DNA of 25,830 nucleotides from CAYYNP01 sp964472545 (GCA_964472545.1 CAYYNP010000127.1:1-25830); one strand, 5' to 3'. Counted from the stretch's first letter, positions 1 through 9,100 are shown. The notes: generated by a model from the sequence alone, not told the origin. A program made the numbers and translations.

Positions 1-1194
1 GTGGATCGTGCGGTTGCCGTTGTTCCAGTCCAAGGCCAGCAGCCCGCTTTGGCCCGGCTGAAGTTTCTGGGCCGCTCGGGTGAGGTTGACGTGCGGATCG
101 CCTTTGGCTGTGTATTGTGCGGGGGTCAGATGCGAGGCGAACCAGTTGAAGATGTCGCCCACGGCGGACTGACCCGCTTCGAGTCCGTACATCCCCGGGA
201 TGATCGAGCCGGGCACGATGCCGCAGACGCCGGGTACGTCGGGCAGCTTTCGGGTCATCGGGGCGACCAGCATGTCGCAGGTGCTGGTGCCGATGATCTT
301 GACCAGCGTGCCCGGCTTGATTCCGGCCCCGACGGCCCCCATGTGAGCGTCGAACGCCCCCACGGCCACGGGTGTTCCCGCCGGCAGTCCTACCTTCGCC
401 GCCACCTCGGCCGTCAATTCGCCGGCCATTTGGTCCGATGGCACGGCGGCCGGGGCGTAGTGGTCGCGGACTTTGGCCAACCCCGGATCGAGCCGGTTGA
501 GTAGGGCCTTCTTCGGCAATCCCCCCCAATCCTCGTGATACATCGCCTTATGGCCGGCGGCGCAAACGCCTCTTGGCAGCGTGTCCGGGTCGAGGTTTCC
601 GGTGACGAAGGCCGGCACGAAGTCGGCCAACTCGACCCAGGCATAGGCCGCATCGAATACCTCCGGGCTGGTCCGGCGGCAGTGCAAGATCTTGGACCAG
701 AACCACTCGGAACTGTACGTTCCGCCGCATTTGGCCAGATACCCGATACGTCCTCGCGACGCTTTCTCGGTGATCTCGGCAGCCTCGGCGTGGCCCGTAT
801 GATCTTTCCAGAGCCACGCATGGGCGGCCAAGTTCTTGCGGAACTTCGGCTGCATCGCCAGCGGCATGCCGGCCCGATCTACCGGGATGGGGGTCGAGCC
901 GGTGGTGTCGACGCCGATGCCGATCACGTTTTCCGGCCGAAAACCGCGCTTGCGACCCGCTGCGGCGACCGCCTCGCGGACCGACACGTAGAATCCTTCG
1001 ATGTAGTCGGCCGGGTTCTGCCGGGCCAGATTGGGGTCCTTCGCGTCGAGCAGGATGCCGTCCTGGCCGCTGGGGTAGTCGAAGACGTGGGTGGCGACTT
1101 CCCGCCCGTCGGCCACATCGACGACCAACGCCCGAACGCTGTTGGTGCCGTAGTCCACGCCGATGGCGAACCGCTTAGCTGCCGATTTGGCCAT
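1..1194 (-). CDS. araB: L-ribulokinase, 3' end cut by window edge
   Basis: Phosphorylates L-ribulose (ATP-dependent) to L-ribulose 5-phosphate in the cytoplasmic L-arabinose pathway. Reading from the ATG at 1194, the frame is open for 398 codons to base 1 with no stop, so the C-terminus (about 150 residues, given the family's usual 550-570) lies outside. The N-terminus carries the FGGY-kinase ATPase motif (AIGVDYGTNSVRALVVD) near residues 9-25, followed by GIGVDTTGSTP near residue 92. The stretch GLLALDWNNGNRT at the window edge is typical of AraB rather than xylulokinase or glycerol kinase. An AGAGGGG ribosome site lies about 6 bases before the ATG. It is divergent from the secreted GH51 arabinofuranosidase, which supports a role in arabinose use. 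araA and araD are not in the window. Confidence 0.93.
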   Translation of the reverse strand, partial: MAKSAAKRFAIGVDYGTNSVRALVVDVADGREVATHVFDYPSGQDGILLDAKDPNLARQNPADYIEGFYVSVREAVAAAGRKRGFRPENVIGIGVDTTGSTPIPVDRAGMPLAMQPKFRKNLAAHAWLWKDHTGHAEAAEITEKASRGRIGYLAKCGGTYSSEWFWSKILHCRRTSPEVFDAAYAWVELADFVPAFVTGNLDPDTLPRGVCAAGHKAMYHEDWGGLPKKALLNRLDPGLAKVRDHYAPAAVPSDQMAGELTAEVAAKVGLPAGTPVAVGAFDAHMGAVGAGIKPGTLVKIIGTSTCDMLVAPMTRKLPDVPGVCGIVPGSIIPGMYGLEAGQSAVGDIFNWFASHLTPAQYTAKGDPHVNLTRAAQKLQPGQSGLLALDWNNGNRTIH

Positions 1195-1246
1195 GATTCC
1201 CCTCTCTCACGGTGCGGTGGATGTGTACAGCCATGTTTACGCAACA

Positions 1247-1275
1247 GGTTTATCGCACCGGGGCCGATTGGTCAA
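1247..1275 (-). promoter_or_regulatory. Candidate promoter of araB
   Basis: On the minus strand, TTGACC (1275-1270) and TAAACC (1252-1247) are separated by 17 bases. This resembles a housekeeping -35/-10 pair and would give a leader of about 45 bases before the ATG at 1194. The -10 match is only moderate. A short semi-palindrome, TGTTTACGCAACA on the plus strand (about 1234-1246), lies just downstream and could be an operator, but no regulator is encoded in the window. Confidence 0.35.
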
Positions 1276-1441
1276 CCACCGCGGCAACGGTCCGAAGGGG
1301 GGGCTGTCGCTGAACGGCTTCATCTTTCAAACTAGCCGTCTTATAGTTGTCTTCGCGCTCGGCGATATGGACCTCGGTCTCGCGGTGCGAGACGACTACT
1401 GTACGCCCGGAATCTCAACCTGCGCAGAGGAGGAACATGAA

Positions 1442-3820
1442 ATGACCCGACCTACCCGAATTCCCGTGGCAGCCGCTTGTCTCGTAGCGTTGCTTGCCGC
1501 CGTGGTTGTCGCAAAAGCCCCCGCGGCCGACGGCACGTCGAAGCCCGAAGCCGCCAACCTGCTGCCGAATCCGTCGTTCGAAGAGGACGTCAACCAGGCG
1601 CCGGCCGGTTGGAAGACACAGACCTGGGGCGGCGGTGGGACGTTTTCGTTTGCCGCCACCGGACGTACCGGCAAGCGGAGCGTCGCGATCGCTTCACAAA
1701 ACGGAGCCGACGTCAGTTGGACCACCACCGTCCCGGTCGATCCGTTTGCCACCTACCGGCTTTCCGCCTGGATTAAGACCGACAACGTGGCCGGCGTGGC
1801 CAATCGGCCAGGCAAAGGCGCCTTGCTGAATCTGCACAATCTGCAGCCCATCCAAACCAAGGCCGTCTCCGGCACCGCCGATTGGACCCGGGTCGAGGTC
1901 GTCTTCGAGACCGCCGGCGAAGATACCGTGCAAGTCAACTGCCTCTTCGGTGGCTGGGGGCTGTGTACCGGCAAGGCGTGGTTCGACGATCTGCGATTGG
2001 AGCAACTCTCCGCGGAAGACTGGGAGCCGAACATCGCCATCGACGCCAGCAAGACCGGCGAGCCGATATCGAAGTACATCTACGGTCAGATCATCGAGCA
2101 CCACGGCCGCTGTATCTACCGCGGCATTTCGGCCGAGATGCTCGACGACCGCAAGTTCTACTACGGCGTCGAAGCCGAGGAGTCGCCGTGGGAGCCGTTC
2201 GACGAGGATTCGGTCGCGATGATCCAGGCGCACTCGTTCGTCGGACATCACACGCCGAGGATCGCCTCGGGCAAGGGTATCCGCCAAGCCGGGCTTGGGC
2301 TGGTCGACGGGAAGCAATACGAAGGCTCCATCTGGCTCCAGGCGACCGGCGAACGCCCGACGGCTAGCGTGTCGCTGATCTGGGGCGCCGGCAAAACCGG
2401 CCGCGAGCTGCAGACCGTGCGCTTGACAGACATCCGCGATACGTACGCGAAGTATCTCCTGAAGTTCACCGCTGGAAAAACGACCGACGACGCCACGCTG
2501 TCTATCAAAATCACCGGCGGCTCCTGCTACGTCGGCACCGTCTCGTTAATGCCCGCCGACAACGTCGACGGCATGCGGGCCGATACGCTCGAGCTGCTCA
2601 AAGAACTTGATTCGCCCGTCTATCGCTGGCCGGGCGGCAACTTCGTCAGCGGCTACGACTGGAAAGACGGCATCGGTCCCCGCGACCGCCGGCCGCCGCG
2701 GAAGAACCCGGCCTGGCGGGGCGTGGAGCACAACGACGTCGGGATCGACGAGTTCATCCACTTCTGCCGCGTCCTGAAGACGGAACCCTATATCGCCGTC
2801 AACAGCGGCCTCGGCGGCGTGGAAAGTGCCGTGCAACAACTGCAATACGCCAACGGCGCCGCCGACACGCCGATGGGCAACTTCCGAGCGCACAACGGGC
2901 ATCGCGAGCCGTACAAGGTCAAGTGGTGGGGCATCGGCAACGAGATGTACGGCGGCTGGCAGCTCGGCCACATGCCGTTGGAAGAGTACGTCAAGAAACA
3001 CAACGTCTTCGCCGAAGCGATGCGGGAGGAGGATCCGTCGATCAAGCTCGTGGCCGTGGGCGCCACCGGCCGCTGGAGCGAGATGATGATGCAGCAGTGT
3101 GCCGATCACATGGACCTGATCAGCGAGCACTTCTATTGCCAGAACCGCGACGGGCTGGCTTCCCACGTGCGGCAGATTCCCAACGCCGTGCGCGGCAAAG
3201 CCGAGGCCCATCACGACTATCGCCGGCGGTTCGAGGCCCTCAAAGGTAAGGACATCCGCGTCGCACTGGACGAGTGGAACTACTGGTACGGTCCGCACGT
3301 CTTCGGCGAGTTGGGCACCCGCTACTTCCTCAAAGACGCCCTGGGCGTCGCCGCCGGACTGCACGAGTACGCCCGGCAGAGCGACATCATGTTCATGGCC
3401 AATTACGCGCAAACGGTCAACGTGATCGGTTGCATCAAGACCAGCAAGACCGAGGCCGAGTTTGCCACCACGGGCCTGGTGCTGAAGCTCTATCGCAAGC
3501 ATTTTGGCGTGTTGCCGGTGGCCGTCGAGACAGATCGGCTGCTGGATGCGGCGGCTGCGCTGACCGAGGATCGCAAGACGCTCACGCTTGGCGTGGTCAA
3601 CCCGACGATGGAGACGTTGGACGTACCGCTGAGTATTGAGGGCGTCGAACTCACCGGCGCCGGCACGCGTTGGCAAATCGCCGGCGAGGACCCGATGGCC
3701 TACAACGAGCCGGGCAAACCGGCAAGGGTCTCGATCGAAGAGGCAGCCGTCTCCGGGGTTGGCGACAAACTCACCGTGCCGCCGTGCAGCGTGACGCTGT
3801 TTGCCTTGCGATTGAAGTGA
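1442..3820 (+). CDS. Secreted GH51 alpha-L-arabinofuranosidase with N-terminal carbohydrate-binding-like domain
   Basis: Retaining glycosidase expected to remove arabinofuranosyl residues from arabinan or arabinoxylan outside the cytoplasm. A signal peptide covers residues 1 to about 28 and ends near AKAPAAD. A beta-sandwich module of CBM4/9 type follows (about 35-190: NLLPNPSFEE, then LSAWIKTDN). The GH51 domain runs to residue 792. Visible active-site motifs are the acid/base Glu501 in GIGNEM and the nucleophile Glu611 in LDEWNYWYG. YRWPGGNFVSGYDW is also typical. At 792 aa it is longer than a bare GH51 (about 500 aa) because of the added sandwich modules. The start is the ATG at 1442, with AGGAGG at 1428-1433 eight bases upstream. 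An out-of-frame ATG AAA TGA at 1437 overlaps this start. The frame also extends to 1163, but that part overlaps araB and lacks a signal peptide. Confidence 0.93.
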   Translation: MTRPTRIPVAAACLVALLAAVVVAKAPAADGTSKPEAANLLPNPSFEEDVNQAPAGWKTQTWGGGGTFSFAATGRTGKRSVAIASQNGADVSWTTTVPVDPFATYRLSAWIKTDNVAGVANRPGKGALLNLHNLQPIQTKAVSGTADWTRVEVVFETAGEDTVQVNCLFGGWGLCTGKAWFDDLRLEQLSAEDWEPNIAIDASKTGEPISKYIYGQIIEHHGRCIYRGISAEMLDDRKFYYGVEAEESPWEPFDEDSVAMIQAHSFVGHHTPRIASGKGIRQAGLGLVDGKQYEGSIWLQATGERPTASVSLIWGAGKTGRELQTVRLTDIRDTYAKYLLKFTAGKTTDDATLSIKITGGSCYVGTVSLMPADNVDGMRADTLELLKELDSPVYRWPGGNFVSGYDWKDGIGPRDRRPPRKNPAWRGVEHNDVGIDEFIHFCRVLKTEPYIAVNSGLGGVESAVQQLQYANGAADTPMGNFRAHNGHREPYKVKWWGIGNEMYGGWQLGHMPLEEYVKKHNVFAEAMREEDPSIKLVAVGATGRWSEMMMQQCADHMDLISEHFYCQNRDGLASHVRQIPNAVRGKAEAHHDYRRRFEALKGKDIRVALDEWNYWYGPHVFGELGTRYFLKDALGVAAGLHEYARQSDIMFMANYAQTVNVIGCIKTSKTEAEFATTGLVLKLYRKHFGVLPVAVETDRLLDAAAALTEDRKTLTLGVVNPTMETLDVPLSIEGVELTGAGTRWQIAGEDPMAYNEPGKPARVSIEEAAVSGVGDKLTVPPCSVTLFALRLK

Positions 3821-3844
3821 CGCGGCGTCGGCGTTTATGAAAGT

Positions 3845-3917
3845 GTGCCGTAGCGGCGGCGCGTTTTCGACCGCCGCGGCGGAAAAACCACGACAAATCG
3901 AGCCGCTGCCACGGCAC
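3845..3917. repeat. Nested inverted repeat just after the GH51 gene
   Basis: GTGCCG-T-AGCGGC (3845-3857) pairs with GCCGCT-GCCA-CGGCAC (3902-3917), giving two 6-bp stems around a small internal loop. Between the arms a second hairpin (GTTTTC..CCGCCG..CGG..GAAAAAC, about 3863-3888) can form. It starts 25 bases after the arabinofuranosidase stop. It has no T-run, so it is not a classical intrinsic terminator. It could stabilise the 3' end of the mRNA or be a copy of a dispersed extragenic palindrome. Confidence 0.5.
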
Positions 3918-4210
3918 GATATTTTGCAACAATTCTGGGATTTTTCCGACTGCGGGTGACGGCTGCCAGTTTAGCGATGGAAGAACGGCCTGCCGTGTTG
4001 GCCGAGAACGACGGCTGGGGAAGTCTCGCAACTTGTTTCTGGCGAAGGGGTTGGCTTGCCGTTGTGGCAATCCGATCCGGCCCGTGGCGGGGGCGTTTGC
4101 GGTGCTTGGCGTTGGCAATGGCAAGGCGGTAGGTAGTTTTTTTTGGGGCTACCCCCAGAATGCCCAGGACACCGCGACACCGCAGGGGACACAAATCCCC
4201 CGGTCCCCAG

Positions 4211-4238
4211 TTGACACGAAATTCGACTGTGCTAGCCT
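4211..4238 (+). promoter_or_regulatory. Candidate promoter upstream of the repeat-protein gene
   Basis: A perfect TTGACA (4211-4216) is followed after 16 bases by TAGCCT (4233-4238). The -10 is preceded by TGC, as in an extended -10 element. It would leave a leader of about 200 bases before the ATG at 4445. A TATATT at 4335-4340 is an alternative -10 closer to the gene but has no good -35. Confidence 0.3.
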
Positions 4239-4444
4239 AGCTGTCAAACCTGTGCGCTGATTGCCACGCCCGTCGGCCTCGAACGTGTTAAAGGGGCCCA
4301 TTTTGGCCACGGAAACGGTAGTGGCACAGATTGATATATTCCCTCCCTTGCTGAAAGCCGTCAGGGCCGGGGAGTATCGAACGTGTGACGGCGTCAGTGC
4401 GAGTCCCTTGACGCTACGGTACCTGGTAGCAGGAGGTTCCCCGA

Positions 4445-4927
4445 ATGAACCGCACTTGTATTTTTGGCATCGCGGTGTTTCTCGCGGTGCTCGGTTGCGC
4501 TCTGATGAGCGCTGAGCAAGCCACGGCGGGCGGCCCCGCCGGCAAGGCAGCGACATGTGGCCCGAAGCTGCTCGACAAGATCACCGGCTTGAAACCCGAC
4601 CTGGGTGGCAAGCTCGCGGCCCTGAAGCCCGAGTTGGGCGCGAAGACTTGTGGCCCGAAGCTGCTCGACAAGGTCAAAGGCTTGAAGCCCGACCTGGGCG
4701 GCAAGCTCGCGGCCCTGAAGCCCAACCTGGGTGGCGCGAAGACCTGTGGTCCGAAGCTGCTCGACAAGATCAAGGCCCTGAAGCCCGAATTGGGCGGCGC
4801 GAAGACCTGTGGTCCGGCGCAGAAGGGCTGCCAACAGAAAGCGGCCTGTGGTAAGGCTGCCGACTCCCCCGGCGACGACGAAGCGCCGTTGCCTCCCCCC
4901 CCCCGCCACCTAAACCCTCCGGACTGA
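4445..4927 (+). CDS. Small secreted Lys/Cys-rich tandem-repeat protein
   Basis: I do not recognise a family. The 160-aa product starts with a signal peptide (residues 1 to about 28, hydrophobic FGIAVFLAVLGCALM, likely cut after ATAGG). The mature part is almost entirely tandem repeats of TCGPKLLDKI-x-x-LKPDLGGKLAALKPELG. Full units lie at 4553-4645 (31 codons) and 4646-4741 (32), a short one at 4742-4804 (21), and a remnant starts at 4805. Each unit contributes one Cys and a regular Leu/Lys pattern that could form amphipathic helices linked by Gly-Pro turns. The tail is Pro-rich after Asp/Glu. An AGGAGG site at about 4430-4435 supports the ATG. A 10-C run at 4895-4904 sets the reading frame of the C-terminus. 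The gene ends before a strong terminator at 5045. It may be an envelope or matrix component, but that is only inference. Confidence 0.75.
   Translation: MNRTCIFGIAVFLAVLGCALMSAEQATAGGPAGKAATCGPKLLDKITGLKPDLGGKLAALKPELGAKTCGPKLLDKVKGLKPDLGGKLAALKPNLGGAKTCGPKLLDKIKALKPELGGAKTCGPAQKGCQQKAACGKAADSPGDDEAPLPPPPRHLNPPD
4553..4824 (+). repeat. Coding tandem repeats (93/96/63 bp)
   Basis: Nearly identical DNA copies begin at 4553, 4646, 4742 and 4805, each starting with AC(A/T/C)TGTGG and continuing CCGAAGCTGCTCGACAAG. The third copy lacks the second half (GGCAAGCTCGCGGCCCTGAAG). The high nucleotide identity implies recent duplication and a potential for copy-number change by recombination or slippage. 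Confidence 0.85.
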
Positions 4928-5044
4928 CCGGGGTGCCGCTCGCGATGCGGTCGACCGGTTTGACCAGCGTCCAGCGTCCCCACCCCTTTGAGGCAACCCC
5001 GGGCCTGTCCCGTTTGGCGTTTGCTTCGCAGTTCGAGAGCACGT

Positions 5045-5077
5045 AAGCCGGGTCTGTGCGCAGATCCGGCTTTTTTT
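5045..5077 (+). terminator. Strong rho-independent terminator
   Basis: AAGCCGGGTCTG (5045-5056) pairs over all 12 bases (one G-U) with CAGATCCGGCTT (5061-5072) across the tetraloop TGCG, followed by a run of seven T (5071-5077). It ends the transcript of the repeat-protein gene whose stop is at 4927. Confidence 0.9.
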
Positions 5078-5118
5078 GTGCGCCGTCGCCCTAGATGCCC
5101 CAACTTTCCGAATTGCCC

Positions 5119-5148
5119 TTGACACTCATCCCGTTGATTGGCTACTCA
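5119..5148 (+). promoter_or_regulatory. Weak candidate promoter for the EF-hand lipoprotein
   Basis: TTGACA at 5119-5124 is a perfect -35, but after 18 bases only TACTCA (5143-5148) is available as a -10. It sits between the terminator at 5045 and the gene start at 5292, where a promoter is expected. Confidence 0.25.
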
Positions 5149-5178
5149 GGGCTTGGTGGGGTGGGGCCGGTCCCGCCC

Positions 5179-5226
5179 GTTGCCTGTCCCACACGTTGCT
5201 TGTCCCGCACGTTGCCTGCCCCACCC
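5179..5226. repeat. Three 16-bp tandem direct repeats upstream of the lipoprotein gene
   Basis: The units GTTGCCTGTCCCACAC (5179-5194), GTTGCTTGTCCCGCAC (5195-5210) and GTTGCCTGCCCCACCC (5211-5226) sit head to tail in the 5' region of the gene starting at 5292. They could be protein-binding iterons, part of a structured leader, or slippage products. Confidence 0.7.
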
Positions 5227-5291
5227 GATGGCAGAAACTGCCTGGCAATCTCACCTGTCGATTCGTTCTCGGGAACGTACCGGGGAGTACC

Positions 5292-5918
5292 ATGTCGAAG
5301 ATACGTTGGCTTTCGCTGTTTCTATCCGCTGGAATGTTGGTTCCCTGCGGTGGATGTCTCTTGAATCTGTCGCGAACCCATGTCGTTCGGGAAGGCGAGC
5401 CGCGTCAAGGCGTGCGGTTTGAATCTCGGGATGCCATGATCGCGTTCCAGCGTCGGGCGCTGAGCCCGAACCTTCGGGAACGCTCGGCCAGCAGCAGCGG
5501 GCTGTCGATTCCCTTCCTGTTAGGGGTGAACCGAGAGCGGATCCTCTCGGAAAACGCCTTCTACAACGACCAGATCAAGATGGCCGATGCCGATGCCGAC
5601 GGTATCATCAGCCTTGATGAAGCGCTCGCCTACAACTACGTCGCGGAGCCCTCCGAGCGGGACACGCCGGTTGGTGCAAATCCCATCAGCCGCGACAAGG
5701 CGCCGGGCAATGTCTCCGTCTCCACACCGCAGCCCCGCGGCTTGGGCGATCCCCAGAAGGGAAATGTGGCGAAGGGAAATGTGGCGATAGGTGCACGTGC
5801 CGATTTCGGCGGTGCTCGGAAAACGCCGGCTGTCGGCGCGACCCCCGCTCTTGGTGGGGCAAGAAAGGCGTCGGCAGAAGAGCCTTTCCGGCAATCGCTT
5901 CCTGCGCGAGAGTGGTGA
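5292..5918 (+). CDS. Small putative lipoprotein with one EF-hand
   Basis: 208 aa. The N-terminus MSKIRWLSLFLSAGMLVPCGGC is a lipoprotein-like signal in which the last Cys (or the Cys three residues before it) could be lipidated; the lipobox is imperfect. Near residues 97-110 lies a canonical EF-hand loop, DADADGIISLDE, with Asp at 1, 3 and 5, Gly at 6, Ile at 8 and Glu at 12, so calcium binding is likely. Beyond residue 115 it is low-complexity, Gly/Ala/Pro-rich and includes a perfect 15-bp tandem duplication (5757-5771, 5772-5786; KGNVA twice). The ATG at 5292 was chosen because GGGGAG lies about 5 bases upstream and the signal starts there. The open frame to 5076 has no coding character. 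The function is unknown, perhaps a calcium-responsive envelope protein. Confidence 0.65.
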   Translation: MSKIRWLSLFLSAGMLVPCGGCLLNLSRTHVVREGEPRQGVRFESRDAMIAFQRRALSPNLRERSASSSGLSIPFLLGVNRERILSENAFYNDQIKMADADADGIISLDEALAYNYVAEPSERDTPVGANPISRDKAPGNVSVSTPQPRGLGDPQKGNVAKGNVAIGARADFGGARKTPAVGATPALGGARKASAEEPFRQSLPAREW

Positions 5919-6109
5919 GGGCTTCGACACTGGGTGATCCCCCTGCGGACGGATGTTCCGCTCGCGTCAGAAAGGCGGATTCTCGGCCTGGCCACGGTGC
6001 GGAACCGCGCAACGCGAAGAACTGCTAAACCTTCTCCTACCGTCGAACCGATCCCAGTTGGATGTGACGGGTTAGATTCCCTGTCCTACCAATACGCGCC
6101 GAGACGCCG

Positions 6110-9100
6110 ATGGGACGCATCCAAACCAACATCGGGCTGATTTCCGGGATCCCGATCCAGGACACCGTCGACAAGCTGATGGAGCTTTCGGCGAGGCCCC
6201 GCGACATGCTCGCCGAGCGGACGGCCGAACTGCAAGCGGAGCAGGTCGCGATCACCGAGCTTACGGCACTGTTGGTGTCGGTCGACGTGGCGGCGACCAA
6301 CCTTGCCCGCGAGGATATCTACGACAAGCGAAAGGCCACCAGCAGCGACGAAGAGGTGCTCACCGCCTCGGTCGACGGCAAGCCGCCGATGGGGAGCTAT
6401 CAGTTTACGCCGTTGCGAACCGTTCAGAGCCAACAACTGATCAGTTCCGGCTTCAAGTCCGACACCGAACCGCTGGGCGACGGCAAGCTCACGTTCCGTT
6501 TCGGCGACGACGTTCAACGCAGCGCCGAGTTGGAGTGGTTTTCCGGCGGCACGGGCATCGAGCGGGGCACCATCCGCATTACCGACCGCAGCGGAGCCAC
6601 CTCCGAGATCGATCTCTCGGCCGTGCTCTCGGTCGACGACGTCCTGGAAGCGATCAACTCCAACCGGGCGATCGGCGTCACGGCGGTGGCCCACGGCGAC
6701 GGCATCCGGCTGATCGACACCACGGGCCAGACGGACTCGAATCTCATCGTGCGCGAGGTCGGCGGACGCACGGCGGCCTCGCTGGGACTCGACGTTATCG
6801 ACGCCGCCGCCGACGTGGTCGACGGCCGCGACGTGCTGTGGCTCTTCGACGACCTGTCGGTCGACGAACTCAACGACGGCAGCGGCGTGCGGACGCACGC
6901 CTGGCTGGCGGAAATCGAGTTCCGGCTGCGAGAGCAAGGCCCCGACGTCGAGGATGACGATTGGTACAAGATCGATTTCTCGACCATCGAGAAGGGCAGT
7001 TCCAATGTGCTGGAGGAAGCGACGCTGGGTGAGATCTTGGCGGTGATCAATGCCGCGGCGCCCGGGAAGCTCGTCGCCACCATCGCACCGGACGGCAGCA
7101 ACCTCGTGCTGGCCGACGAAACTCATGGTGATGGCTCGTTCGAGATTGCCGCAGCCAACGACCAGGAGACGTTGGGCGACTTGGGCTTCACGGCGACGGA
7201 ATCGGCCGAGGGCCCGATCATCGGCCGGCGGATCTTCGGCGGGGCGGGTACGGTGCTGCTGTCGAGTCTGGGCGGCGGACGCGGTTTGGGAGAGTTGGGT
7301 AGCTTGGAATTGACCGACCGTTCCGGGCACCCCGAAGTGGCCGATCTCTCCAACGCCGAGACGCTCGACGAGGTGATCGACGCGATCAACGCCATTGAAG
7401 AACTGGGTATTACCGCCCGAGTAAACCGTGCCCGCAACGGGATCGAACTGATCGACACCACCGGCCTCTCGGATGGCCCCCTCATCGTAGCCAGCGGCGA
7501 TAGTACCGAAACTGCCGAGAAGTTGGGGATCGCGGTCGACGCCGACGTAACGCAGATCAACGGCGGCGACCTGCACCTGCAGGTGATCGCCGAGAACACC
7601 TTGTTGGACGATCTCGACGGCGGGGCGGGCGTGGCCCGCGGCACGATGACGATCTTCGACGCCAATGGCCGGCAGGCCGAACTGACCGTAGACGCCGCCG
7701 ACGGCGATACGGTGGGCGACGTGATCGACCAGATTAACAAGCTCGTTGACACGGTCAGCAAGAAGTCACTCGAGATCCACGCCGAAATCAACGCCAACGG
7801 CGACGGCATCCTGCTGCGCAGCACCGCGGGCGACTCGGCCGGATTCCACGTGGACGAAGGCAACTCGAGCACCGCCGCCGACCTGCGACTGCTGGGATTC
7901 TCCACCGAAGCCGAACTCGACGGCGCGGCCACGCAGGTGATCGACGGCTCGACCACGCATACCCTGGAGTTCTCGCGATTGACCGTCGCTACGCTGCTGG
8001 CCGACCTCAACGGCGGCAACGGTGTGGCGGCGGGATCGTTCACCTTGATCAACTCCAATGGCGACACGGCGCTGGTCGACCTCAGCGGCGAGAACATCCG
8101 GACCGTCGGCGACGTGATCGGCGCCGTCGAGCAACTCAACGCCGGAGTCCGGGCCGAGATCAACCAGACGGGCGACGGCCTGCGCCTGATCGATCAAGTC
8201 GGCGGCGAAGACGAACTCCAGGTGCTCGAGGGCAGCGAGACCACGGCGGCCGACCTGAAACTGCTCGGCGCGGCCCAGCAGACCCGGGTCGACGACGCCG
8301 ACGCACTAGTCATCGACGGCGCGGGCGTCTTCGACGGTATCGATTCGCTCGAAGATCTGCGCCAGGCCGTCAACGCCTCGGGAGCGGGCGTGACGGCAAC
8401 GACGTTTCTCGACGGTTCGAGCAAACCGCATCGTCTCTCGTTGGTCAGCGATCGCTCGGGCACGGCCGGCCGGTTGGTCGTCGACACCTCGGAGGCGGGC
8501 TTTTCGATGCAGCAGACGGTCCGCGCCCGCGACGCGCTGCTGGTCTTCGGCGAGCCGGACATGGTGGCTGCCAGCGTGTTGGTCTCCTCCAGCAGCAACA
8601 CTTTCAGCGGCGTATTGGCGGACGTTACACTGCAGGTCAAACGGGCCTCCGACGTGCCGGTCACGGTGACCGTCGAGGCCAGCGACGCGGACCTGTCGGC
8701 CACCGTGCAGACGATGGTCGACAACTACAACAACTTCCGCGGGAAACTCGAAGAATACACGAAGTTCGACCCCGAGACGGAGACCGGCGGAATCCTCACC
8801 GGCGATTCCACGGCGTTGCGCCTGGATATCGAGCTATCGGGGCTGTTCAGCGGCCGATTCGGCAGCGACGGACCGTATGCGGCGCTTTCACAGCTGGGTG
8901 TTGATTTCAATGAGGACGGCACGCTCGGCTATCACGCGGGGCGGCTGAAAACGAAATTCGCCGCCGACCCCGATACCGTTCAGCGGTTTTTCGCCGACGA
9001 GAATTTCGGAGTCGCCACGCGGCTGGGCGACCTGCTCGATCAACTCACGGGCATCGACAATTCGCTGTTGACCAACCGTGCCGACACGCTGGCGGCCCGA

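Larger units (their letters stand above)
3821..4444. other. Intergenic region without a supported gene
   Basis: I see no convincing coding sequence: the short frames here have low-complexity, Arg-rich translations. The stretch holds the nested inverted repeat at 3845-3917, a run of eight T at 4137-4144 not preceded by a good hairpin, and a candidate promoter at 4211-4238. The sequence CAGGGGACACAAATCCCC near 4182-4201 is also self-complementary around GGGGA/TCCCC. Confidence 0.5.

Noticed and set aside
2546..3676. 376-codon minus-strand frame inside the GH51 gene
   Set aside because: Antisense shadow of a gene with intact catalytic motifs.
4137..4144. Run of eight T as a terminator for the GH51 gene
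   Set aside because: No stable hairpin directly precedes it on the plus strand, and it is over 300 bases past the stop.
6026..6054. TAAA and ACCGATCC upstream of fliD as a flagellar sigma-28 promoter
   Set aside because: Spacing is 17 bases rather than about 15 and the -10 match is incomplete.
6086..7576. 496-codon open frame on the minus strand inside fliD
   Set aside because: It is antisense to a clearly recognised gene and reflects G+C-rich codon bias; its translation is Arg/Val/Gly-rich without family motifs.
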